Shown piece after piece: positions 50,901 through 58,850 of a stretch of 64,000 nt of DNA (the stretch's first letter is position 1; each line of letters starts with the position of its first letter). This stretch comes from Pyropia haitanensis (Eukaryota; Rhodophyta; Bangiophyceae; Bangiales; Bangiaceae). Where the stretch lies: positions 5,235,874 to 5,299,873 of the forward strand of contig SDUX01000002.1 of the NCBI GenBank assembly GCA_008729055.1, read 5' to 3'. The position numbers were made by a program, and so were the translations under genes. Under the pieces are notes generated by a model. It was not told the origin of the DNA and made no database searches. It saw only the letters and a program-made list of their open reading frames with translations.

Positions 50901-53900
50901 GGAACAACCACGGTGGACGAAGCGGGAGCGGGGGCGGCCGCCGCCAGCGTCGTCGGTTCCGCCTGCCCTGCCGTCGTTGCTGCCGCAGCGCCCACGCGCG
51001 GTTTCGCGGGCGCTGCGGCCGCGCTCGAAGACGGCTTGACCGGTGCGATGGCAGCGCCGGCCTCGGTGGCTGGGGCCGCTGGAGCCACCGCCACGGGCGC
51101 CGAGACTGCCACAGCGTTCGTCGAGTCCTTGGCAGGTGTCACGCGCGTCGAAGGTCTCATCACTGCAGTGGCGGGTTCCCCCGCCGTGGCGGGTTCCCTT
51201 GAAGGTGCCGCGGTCGTGAGAGGTACCGCGGCCGTCGTGGCTACGTTGGTGGTTGCTAATGCCGCGGCCGTTCTGGAGTCCGCTGTGGGTGCCGCGCCCG
51301 TCGTGGGTGCCGCGCCCGTCGTGGGTGCCGCGCCCGTCGTGGGTGCCGCGCCCGTCGTGGGTGCCGCGCCCGTCGTGGGTGCCGCGCCCGTCGTGGGTGC
51401 CGCGCCCGTCGTGGGTGCCGCGCTCGTCGTGGGTGCCGCGACCGTCGTCGGTGCCGCGACCGTTGTGGGAGCACTAACCGCTGCAGGTGACGCAGCCACG
51501 GCGGGTGTGGTAGCGGTGTTGAAAGCCGCAACCGTAACGGGCGCAGCGGCTGCAGTGGCCACAGCGTCCGTGGCGGCTGCCGCTGCAGTAGGGGGAGCGG
51601 CAGCAGGAAAGGGTGCGACACTCGTGGTGGGTGCAGCGTCCTGGGCCGGTGCCACGGCCGCAGCCGCCGGCGTCACGTTGTCACCAGTGGCGGCTGCCCC
51701 CCCTGGAGATGAGGCAGAGGGTGCCTCCTGACCAGGCGCGGCTGCCAGTATAGCCCCGTGCGGCGACGCGGCGGATGCCACTGCATCCATGGTGGGAGCA
51801 GCATTCGTAGTGGGTGCAGAATCCGTGGCGGGCGTCCCAGAGCCAGACACTGCCGCGGGCGTAGCACCCGCATCGGCTGGTCCCCCTGCAGATGCAGCGG
51901 AAACAGCAGCTTCCTTGGCGGGAGCAGCTTCCGTGGCGGGTGCCGTGTCCGCGTTTGCCGCCGCAGGCGTGTTGCTCGCAGTGGCGGCCTCCCCCGCAGA
52001 CGGTGCAGCGAGCGCCTCCGCGGCCGGCGCGCCCTCCCCCTCCCCGTCATCCAGGCCGTACCACGCGCGGGCAATCGGCCCAAACTCGTCCAGCGGCGTC
52101 TTGGACGCGATCAGCGCCCACTTGTTCCGCCCCGTCATCGTGTCGGCGCGCGCAACGACCGCCCCGCCCAGCCGGAGCAGCCCATCGTCGGCGCGCGTCA
52201 ACAGATGCAGCGCGCGGTCGCGGTCACCTCCTCGGGCGACGTGCTCAAAGATCTCGGAAAACTCGTCGACGCGCCGCAGTAGGCACTCGGCGACCATAAA
52301 GATGGCGCTCCCGTCCGCGCCGGGCGGGTGGCACGGCGGCGGCACGGGGCCGCCGGGGGACGGCTTGGGCATCCGCTCCCGCGCGGCGAGCAGCTTGAGC
52401 AGCGACGCGTGGATCTTGGTCCGCGACCGCGCGTTGGGTTTGGACGGCTCCAGCTTCTCCGCCGCGTCCCGCGCCGCCTTCATCTCCGCCTCAATCATCT
52501 CATCGTACGGGATCTCGGGCGCCTCGGGCCTCCGCTTCTTGGACTTGGAGCGCGACCGCGGCGGCGCGCTGCCAGACGCGGCGCCGCCGTGGGTGGCGTT
52601 GCTCGTACTGCCGGCGGCGGCTGCAGGCCCCGCCGACGATGGCCTGGTGCGCTTTCGAGACCGCCGCCGCGACGATGACGATAGCCGCGCCGTCGACGCT
52701 GCCGCGGCCGTCGACGCTCCCGCCGTCGTCGACGCCCCCGCGGCCGTTGACGCCCCTGTGGCGGGCGACGCCCCCGCAGCGGTCGACGCTCCAGAGGCCG
52801 TCGACGCGCCCGCGGTGGTCCCGCCGCCAGTGGGGGTGGGAGACACCCGCGTCGCATTGCCCGTCGGCGGTGCCGACGCGGCTCCCCCAGCCGCGGCGAT
52901 AGGCTGCACCGTTGGCCGCGCGGCCGTGGTCTCCGTCGCCGGTGGCGGGGTGGCCACCCAGCGCGGCCCCCGCGGGCGGATGCCCCCGAACGTGGCCGAC
53001 ACGGCAAACGCGGGGAGCTCCACGTGCGGGCCCGTCATTGGCGGTGGTACCCCCGGCGGCGGCGGCGCGTCCCGGCCGCGAGAGGCAGAACCTGTGGGAG
53101 GACGCCGCACGCCACCCGCTGCGGGTGTCGGCCGCCGCGGTGGCGGTGGCGCCGCCGCCGCCGCCAGTGACGGTGGCTGGGACGACGACGGGCCGCTAGC
53201 GCCAGGTCGCTGCGCCGACGGTGTCGGCCGCTGGGGGGTCTTGGCCGCTTTCGCGACTGGCGGAGCCGGCACCGCACCGCGCGGTCGAGAAGGGGTGGAT
53301 GGGCCCGCCGGCCGAGTTGCGCTCGCCGGAGGGGCCGCTGCCACGGCGCGAGGGGCGTTGGGCTCGGTGGCCTCCCTCCGAGACGCCGGCGGGTCACGTT
53401 GTGGCGGCTGCGGCGGCGACGGCGGCGACTGCGGCCCATCCTCTCTATAGTCTTCGCCTTCATGCGCGTCCGCGTCCATCTCGTCAAACGGCGCCGACGG
53501 GGGTGACACCGCTGACGCCCTGCCTCGTCGTATCAGTGCCAAGGCAATGAGACTTCCGCCGCTGCCCATTACCGCCGGGGCGGTTGCCGCGGGCATACGC
53601 GCGGCAGTTTGCCGCGTTTGCCCCCCATCGCACGTGCCCGCAACCGCGTTCGACGTTGCGGGAGGGTTCCATGCCGTCACGGGCCCTGACCTGTCTGGGT
53701 TGCCCCTTGCCGCTGTCGCGGCCCGTGTCACCACCGGCACGGGTGGCGACAACGGATTGCCAGCCCGCCGTGGGCGGGGAGGGGTTGACCGTCGCGGCGG
53801 GGGGGGCGGGTTCACCTCTGCCGCGCGGTCTTGACGTGGAGCAGCAGGCGGCCCCCACAGTGGTAGCGCGAGCGGCGACAGGGGTGGAAACGCGGCGCCG

Positions 53901-56900
53901 ACGCCGCGACGTCCCTCGTCGTCGCCGCGTTCGTCGTCGAGCAGCGGCGGCGGTGGCGGCGGCGGCGGTGGTGGTGGTGCAAGGGGCACACGCGGTGTGG
54001 CAGCAGCTCCCGCTGCACCACCCCCCCGCGTCGACCGACGGTGCTGGGAGGCGCGGACGCCCCGTGGTGGCGGCGGCGGTGGCATCAGCGGCGGCGGTGG
54101 CACCAGCGGCGCCGGGGGCGCCTGTCCGTGGGTCGCGGATGATGAGCTGCGGTGGCGCTTTGCGAGTGGTGGCGCCTCCTCCGCCGGCCGCCTCGCGGCG
54201 GCACTTGTCGGTGTCGACGACGCGGGCGTGACACGCGGCGGCGGCCGCGACTCAACCGGCGACGGCGCTGGGTACGTCCCGTCTAGCAGTTCCATGGGCT
54301 CCAGCTTGGGCAGTGCTGGTAGCGGCGACTGGGGTGCCGCCGGCAGTGGCAGCGACCGCGAGGGAGGTGGGGAGGCCGGCGGCGGCGGCGGCGGCAGAGG
54401 CAGGCGTGGCCGCGAGAGTGACGGCGGTGGTGGCACCGATGGCGGGCAGCCTGGCCTCCGTGGTGTCTCGTCGGTAAGCGGGTGGCTAGCCGCGCCAGAC
54501 AGCGGTGTCCTCCGAGAGACCGGCGTCGACGTTTGCCGAGGGGGGTCGACGGCCTCCTGCGCGGGGAGGTCTAATAGACCGCCGGCCCCGTCGGTACCAG
54601 CCATCGTGCCAGTAAGCTGCTGGCTGTCACCTGCGGCGGGCTGGTTGGGCCACGGCAACAGCTCGGAAGGAATGATGGAGCCGTTTCGTCCTTCATCCCG
54701 CGCGCGCAACGCTCCCTTGGATGCCGGGAGTGCCAACTGCCCGTCGCGGTCCGCGAGGACGCACTCGTTGCCGCCATTGTCTCTGCCGCCGTGACCGCCC
54801 GCGCCGCCGTGGTAGCCACTGCCTCCATGGCTCGTGCGGTCCCCCTCGTCCTCCTCCAGCCGTAGAGGCAAACCGCTTGGGCGACGAGGGTAGAGCCCCA
54901 CCCCGGTGGCCCCCAGGCTGCCGACGGGAAGAGGAGGCCCGACGGCAACCGCATGGGGAACGGCGTGCGCACCTGGCAAAGGACCTCCCCCCCCTACAGC
55001 CCCATCGTAGCCGCCGCGGACAGTGCCGCCGCGGCCACCACGGACGGTGCCGCCGCGACCGCCACGGACAGTGCCGCCGCGGCCGCCACGGACGGTGCCG
55101 CCGCGGCCGCCACGGACGGTGCCGCCGCGACCGCCACGGACGGTGCCACCACGACCGCGTCCGCTCGGCGGCGATGACAACACCGGCCAAGGGAACTCAC
55201 CCACTGCGGTTTGCAGAGTCCCCGGCGAGGCAGCGGCAGCCGACCTGCCGTGATTCCCGCCCGGCAGCAGTGGGGGTGCGTGAGCGTCAGTGTATCGCCC
55301 CTCCCTGCTCTGCCTCACCACATGATGCGGTAGCGGCCGGTCTTGTGCTGGGTCCAGCGCAATGCCATCCTGGTCCGCGCCAGGCCGGATGGACACGTAG
55401 GTGCGGGCGAGATGAATCGGCTCAGACGCAGGTGGGGACGGGCGGGCCGGCTGCGACTCTTCCCACGTGGCACCACCAGCCTCGCCGCTCAACTGCATGC
55501 GATGGGCACCCCGCTGCGAGTCGCCAGCCCCCCGGCCGGTGCCAATGTGATATCCACCTCCTCGCCGGCTAACGTAGCGGGTCGAGCCACGGGCATGAAC
55601 ATCCCGAATAGGGGGGCCGACACGTTCTTCATCAGTGCGCCCCCGCCGTGGGTGATACTCACGCGGCGGCGGGGTCGGCGCAGCAACACCGCCGCCCCTT
55701 GCGCGTTGACCTCCCGAGCCCTCAAAGCCGCCAAGGAAGCTGTCATTTCCCGGTGGTGCAGTCGTTTCCGTGGCCGTCGTGGCCGGCGACGCCGGCGGGC
55801 GCGGCGCCACGTCCGTCGACACCGTGCCGTCCCCAACCGGCTCACGCAGGGGGAATGACCGATGGGATGGTCCCGCATCCGCGTGCGGGGGGGCGGTCCG
55901 CCGTGCAGGTCCCGTCACCCGCTGCTCGGCCGCCGCAGCTTCGGCCGCACGACGCTCTGCGCTGGGCAGTGACGATACTGACGGGGCCGCCGCCGAATGG
56001 GACGCCACCTCCCCAACATGGCGCATCAGCAGACGATTCTTGGGCTTGAACGGCCCCGTCGACCGGCCCGGGCCAGTCGATGGCGCCACCCGTGGGGGGG
56101 TGGTTGCAGGCGGGCCGACAGCGGGGGCCGGTGACAGGGATGCGGCGGCCATGACGGGTGGAGAAGAGAGTGCAGCCAAACTGGAAGAGCGGGTAGCCAC
56201 TGGCGTGGAAACAGGCTTGGCAGTGGGAGGGAGGCGAGAGGAAGAGCCACGGTCCGGCACCATAAAAGAGGTGTCGGCGGCAGCCGACGTGCTGGCGCGA
56301 ACCGCCACTGCTGGAACCACACCTGTGGCATCGTCGGACACCCCCTTTGAGGCAGCAACGGGGATGGCCGGCAGCGGTGCCACCCCCCGGTCGTCTGCAC
56401 CCGTAGAAGGCCCTGCACCGCCCTTCCGACTTGATTGCTTAACTGTGGAGGCCTTGCCCCCCTTCAGACTCCCTGCACCGCCCCGACGAGGCGGCGTGAG
56501 TGACGTCGATCCCCGCTTCCTCTTCAGTGTCTCTGGGCCGCTGTTTGCAGACGGCGTCGTCGATGCCGAGCGCCTCCCCCGCCCCGCGGCTGGCCTTGTC
56601 GCGGCCTCACGCCGTAGCTGCTGCATACGCTGTATCGCCGCCGACCGTTGGGTAACGTTGTTGCAAAAGCCGATGAGCGCGTCCTCGTTCAGCTCCTCCA
56701 GCCCGTCCGGCACCCGTACAGGACCGGCACCACGCGCGGCCAAGCCACTCAAAGTCGGCGGCGCACGCATGCTGCTACCCTGGAGGCCACGTTCAATGGG
56801 TAGTTGAGGAGGCGGAGGCGGTAGAGGCGGCGGGTCTGGTGCCACTGCCGCCGCCGCGGTCGCCTTCTTGGCCGCAGCCGATGCCGACGGTGTCGAACGA

Positions 56901-57685
56901 ACTCGTCCACGCGCACGTTTGGCCGGAACCGCTGGGCCGCGGCTGCGAGCGAGTGCCTGTCGACGGGCGGCGCGGGCAGCAGCTGCTCTCTCGGCCGGTG
57001 ACAGCCGCTGTACCAGCAGTGCCGCGGTCGGAGTCCCACCTATTTGCGCCGCTGCCGTGGAAGTCCCGTTTATCGCTGCCGCCGTCGACGGCCCGTTCAT
57101 CAATGCTGCCGCTGCCGAGCGCCCGTTCATTGGCGCTGCCACAGTTGAGTGCCCATTCATCGACGCTACCGGTCCCGTAGCCACTCCCCCGACACCAAAA
57201 CCTGACGGTCGGTGCGCGGCCATGGAGCGCACATACGGTCCCTGCGGCAACCGCAACGGCTGCGACAGTCGCTGGGACGGCGGCGGTGGCGGAGGCGGTG
57301 GCGGCGGTGGCGGAGTTTGGAGCGTTTGAGGTGGCGGCAGCGACGGTGGCGCGGCAAACCCGTGGCCCACCGGTGGTGGTGCGGCCTGCCCCGCCATGCG
57401 GTGGTCATACATGGACGAAGCCGCGTGCGGGAGAACCCCCCCCCCCCTCTGCCCAAACGCGGGTCCATTGACGAGCCCGTGCCCAGAGACGAGCTCGCCA
57501 GGCCTCGCCATCGCCGGGTGGCCGACTGGCATTGGCAGCGGCGTGGACGCGGCAGGAGCGCCCGCCGGCGTGCCATACACCATTCCGCCGCCGCCATCGG
57601 CGTAGACCACTTCGGTGGCACGGCTGCGCCGCGACGTCTTGGGCACGTACACCGCGCTAACACCTCGCTCAACCCGGGGCTCCAT
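47960..57685 (-). CDS. Giant single-exon protein, 3,241 residues, RGG and Pro/Thr/Ala repeats, unknown family
   Basis: ATG 57685 (CTCGATGGAGCCC) opens MEPRVERGVSAVYVPKTSRR and the frame stays open for 9.7 kb, while the opposite strand is broken many times. Features in order: Pro-rich N-terminus; LEELNEDALIGFCNNVTQRS (about 320-345); an RGG tract of 8-residue GGTVRGGR units (about 840-892); a basic patch SSSSRRRSRKRTRPSS and RSRSKSKKRRPEAPEIPYDE (nuclear localisation-like). The most globular part is residues about 1710-1880: EMIEAEMKAARDAAEKLEPS, KIHASLLKLLAARERM, FMVAECLLRRVDEFSEIFEH, LIASKTPLDEFGPIARAWYG. The last 1,300 residues are Ala/Pro/Thr-rich, with AAPTTG repeats (about 2078-2132). 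RGG plus basic signals suggest a nuclear, RNA-associated scaffold. I do not recognise a family and assign no function. Confidence 0.72.
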   Translation of the reverse strand: MEPRVERGVSAVYVPKTSRRSRATEVVYADGGGGMVYGTPAGAPAASTPLPMPVGHPAMARPGELVSGHGLVNGPAFGQRGGGVLPHAASSMYDHRMAGQAAPPPVGHGFAAPPSLPPPQTLQTPPPPPPPPPPPPSQRLSQPLRLPQGPYVRSMAAHRPSGFGVGGVATGPVASMNGHSTVAAPMNGRSAAAALMNGPSTAAAINGTSTAAAQIGGTPTAALLVQRLSPAERAAAARAARRQALARSRGPAVPAKRARGRVRSTPSASAAAKKATAAAAVAPDPPPLPPPPPQLPIERGLQGSSMRAPPTLSGLAARGAGPVRVPDGLEELNEDALIGFCNNVTQRSAAIQRMQQLRREAATRPAAGRGRRSASTTPSANSGPETLKRKRGSTSLTPPRRGGAGSLKGGKASTVKQSSRKGGAGPSTGADDRGVAPLPAIPVAASKGVSDDATGVVPAVAVRASTSAAADTSFMVPDRGSSSRLPPTAKPVSTPVATRSSSLAALSSPPVMAAASLSPAPAVGPPATTPPRVAPSTGPGRSTGPFKPKNRLLMRHVGEVASHSAAAPSVSSLPSAERRAAEAAAAEQRVTGPARRTAPPHADAGPSHRSFPLREPVGDGTVSTDVAPRPPASPATTATETTAPPGNDSFLGGFEGSGGQRARGGGVAAPTPPPREYHPRRGRTDEERVGPPIRDVHARGSTRYVSRRGGGYHIGTGRGAGDSQRGAHRMQLSGEAGGATWEESQPARPSPPASEPIHLARTYVSIRPGADQDGIALDPAQDRPLPHHVVRQSREGRYTDAHAPPLLPGGNHGRSAAAASPGTLQTAVGEFPWPVLSSPPSGRGRGGTVRGGRGGTVRGGRGGTVRGGRGGTVRGGRGGTVRGGRGGTVRGGYDGAVGGGGPLPGAHAVPHAVAVGPPLPVGSLGATGVGLYPRRPSGLPLRLEEDEGDRTSHGGSGYHGGAGGHGGRDNGGNECVLADRDGQLALPASKGALRARDEGRNGSIIPSELLPWPNQPAAGDSQQLTGTMAGTDGAGGLLDLPAQEAVDPPRQTSTPVSRRTPLSGAASHPLTDETPRRPGCPPSVPPPPSLSRPRLPLPPPPPPASPPPSRSLPLPAAPQSPLPALPKLEPMELLDGTYPAPSPVESRPPPRVTPASSTPTSAAARRPAEEAPPLAKRHRSSSSATHGQAPPAPLVPPPPLMPPPPPPRGVRASQHRRSTRGGGAAGAAATPRVPLAPPPPPPPPPPPLLDDERGDDEGRRGVGAAFPPLSPLALPLWGPPAAPRQDRAAEVNPPPPPRRSTPPRPRRAGNPLSPPVPVVTRAATAARGNPDRSGPVTAWNPPATSNAVAGTCDGGQTRQTAARMPAATAPAVMGSGGSLIALALIRRGRASAVSPPSAPFDEMDADAHEGEDYREDGPQSPPSPPQPPQRDPPASRREATEPNAPRAVAAAPPASATRPAGPSTPSRPRGAVPAPPVAKAAKTPQRPTPSAQRPGASGPSSSQPPSLAAAAAPPPPRRPTPAAGGVRRPPTGSASRGRDAPPPPGVPPPMTGPHVELPAFAVSATFGGIRPRGPRWVATPPPATETTAARPTVQPIAAAGGAASAPPTGNATRVSPTPTGGGTTAGASTASGASTAAGASPATGASTAAGASTTAGASTAAAASTARLSSSSRRRSRKRTRPSSAGPAAAAGSTSNATHGGAASGSAPPRSRSKSKKRRPEAPEIPYDEMIEAEMKAARDAAEKLEPSKPNARSRTKIHASLLKLLAARERMPKPSPGGPVPPPCHPPGADGSAIFMVAECLLRRVDEFSEIFEHVARGGDRDRALHLLTRADDGLLRLGGAVVARADTMTGRNKWALIASKTPLDEFGPIARAWYGLDDGEGEGAPAAEALAAPSAGEAATASNTPAAANADTAPATEAAPAKEAAVSAASAGGPADAGATPAAVSGSGTPATDSAPTTNAAPTMDAVASAASPHGAILAAAPGQEAPSASSPGGAAATGDNVTPAAAAVAPAQDAAPTTSVAPFPAAAPPTAAAAATDAVATAAAAPVTVAAFNTATTPAVAASPAAVSAPTTVAAPTTVAAPTTSAAPTTGAAPTTGAAPTTGAAPTTGAAPTTGAAPTTGAAPTTGAAPTADSRTAAALATTNVATTAAVPLTTAAPSREPATAGEPATAVMRPSTRVTPAKDSTNAVAVSAPVAVAPAAPATEAGAAIAPVKPSSSAAAAPAKPRVGAAAATTAGQAEPTTLAAAAPAPASSTVVVPAPTAEAAAPVAGVPAEIVPAAAASSAGAPAVASPAAGAAAGAAPSGTLSARASALGVATTAPRPPSTAPTTSDSGATHSRPAEAPLSSVATREEVVTTRPGAPAAATPAAGSPAYGVPLLDAAAALGASAATAAVADGGVVVSTPATATATVGGVLSGGGGAAQQPTPPPPSTSLPPPLPTSSSPPPSPPATVPLPAVVPQPAAVAPSLYRPSLAPAPASVAAPVEPSRPAAAAVAAVRRAATAEGSAEATAVAPLAAAPDPPRVALAVDPVASAAAPSVENAESPRVATAVRPAVTAATPPAATVVQPTTTLVAVPLPAAALRSTTTASGTRTFAAAVRPAAATAGISPAVAAALPATATAARPLVAAADPPRAAAASSTTATATEQPPPPAPTAGTTVPKAIAVVPVIVATPSTSPRAAAVTGTALRAAPAVAPADATPSAVLAAGGPAAAAGASMQVATPCAGTPPSTLPRASAAADTTSRAEAAQPAIAAAAAAPPAASGAPVPAVPPATAAGPKAEVAALGGAAPVAAPVPTAIATVAPSEATAATGATTGGAAAPQDAVAAVLPADAASSTAAPTLVSPVEGAPVAAANDVPPTRVAGSVKPTANATARPLPPTANVVSRPPPPAAVAAPRLPPPSLAPPTTPSLPSVVLSTGPPPAGGKGFPLVSPPPLVWRSPTAALPRQPVAGAFAAGTAAPDAARNAHAKPDGVPTVAEVSATRVGTPPAAAELTVAATPRPPLESGAVGGPLAGVDAASAAAPAAPAASIATPAAAPAVAEAAAAATATPPAPSDGGAGARVLTEVSPTQTQDPKGRPRAAAALPAAATPATAEEVAAAAAASSLPAVTATLASGSAAAATAPIATAPAAADAAGARPAPPLGKATAPAPAVTTPAAAAPAASAPVAAAPASVPTAGVGEDAGLPAERAVVSGRAAAAGAVAARPAVAEEGGCPKVERGGPAGVGQPADAAGPSRVDV
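51288..51450 (-). repeat. 18-bp in-frame repeats encoding AAPTTG
   Basis: About nine tandem copies of an 18-bp unit (GCGCCCGTCGTGGGTGCC on +) encode AAPTTG, with AAPTTV and AAPTTS variants at the edge. They lie in the Ala/Pro/Thr-rich tail of the giant protein. Confidence 0.95.
55003..55170 (-). repeat. 24-bp in-frame repeats encoding GGTVRGGR
   Basis: Six to seven tandem copies of a 24-bp unit (core ACGGACGGTGCCGCCGCG on +) encode GGTVRGGR and so form an RGG-box tract. RGG boxes commonly bind RNA and are arginine-methylated. Confidence 0.95.
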
Positions 57686-58850
57686 CGAGGGGTGTCAAGT
57701 GATTGAAAGAGCAACACCCAGAGAGGTGGGGAGAGGTGGGGAGCGGGGGTGAGGTTTGTGGTGAAGGTCCACCGCACAAACGGACCCCGAGTCCAACGGG
57801 GGACATGCAACAATGAGAGAGTGCAAATTCAAACGGCCGGCCAGGGTGTACCAACGGAGCGTGACGGTGCCGCGGACGTCCACGCAATGGTGCACGCGGT
57901 GACGGCAGCACACACAAGAGTACACCCGGTGGTGGCAGGGTGGTGCGCGGAAGAACAGGGGGGGGGAGAACGGGGGAAGGTGCCGACTCAAACTTTAGCC
58001 GCGACAAGGGCGCCGCCCAACGTGCAGTCGGAGGACAGCCCAACACGAACCGAGCCAATGTCCTCAAGACGGCGGCGGCGCGCAACGCCACGCAGCGCGG
58101 CGAGACCGTCAATGGGTAGCGACCCGCAACGCAACATGCAGCAGCAAGAGGCGTCACCAACACGGCGGTACGCACAGGGTCTCGGTCCGGGGGTGAAGGA
58201 AAACGTGGTGTGGAGGGGGCAGAGGGGGGGACGGGGGGGGTGGTAGGTAGCGAGGGAACCGGAAAGAAGAAGGGGGGAGGGACGCGGACACCGCAACCAC
58301 ACGCGGAAGCACGGCTGGTGGCTCGTCCCCACGCGTGGCGGGGAGTGCGTCAAAACGGTGCGGTGGTGTCGGGGAAAAGGGTGGTGGTGGGGGGGGGGGA
58401 CGAATGGGGGGGGGAAAGAACGGGACAGGGGAGGGAGAGGGGGTGTGGTGGGAAGGGAAAAACCCGTGGGTGTGAAGACCCGAGGGCTTGACAGGGTACA
58501 GCGCTGTTGTGGTGGCGAGAGTTCACGCCCCCCACAATCGGTACGCGGTGGTGTCTGGGAGAGCGGCGCGCGAGCGGGGTGTCCGGGGAAAAGAAAGGGC
58601 GGCGGCGGCGGTTGGGGCCCCCCTAGACGAGATAAATGGAAGGGGGGAGGGTTGAGGGGCAGGTCCTCCACGTCGAGAGGAAGGAGATTAAGGTGGGCTG
58701 GGGGAAGCACACATAGGAGAGGGCAAACGGGGGGACGAGGAGGGGAAGAGAGAGACAAACACGGGGAACAACACAACCAGGGGGAACGCGCGAACCGGCA
58801 CACCGGGCCGAGGACCGACAACGGCCAAACGTGGTGCGCGACGCTTGCCA
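57686..58850. other. Upstream region of the giant ORF, with polypurine tract
   Basis: 57690-57750 carries the repeats GAGAGGTGGG (C/T-rich in gene sense), the probable leader. 58195-58480 is strongly purine-rich on the + strand, a candidate triplex-forming tract. No ORF here is supported. Confidence 0.45.
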
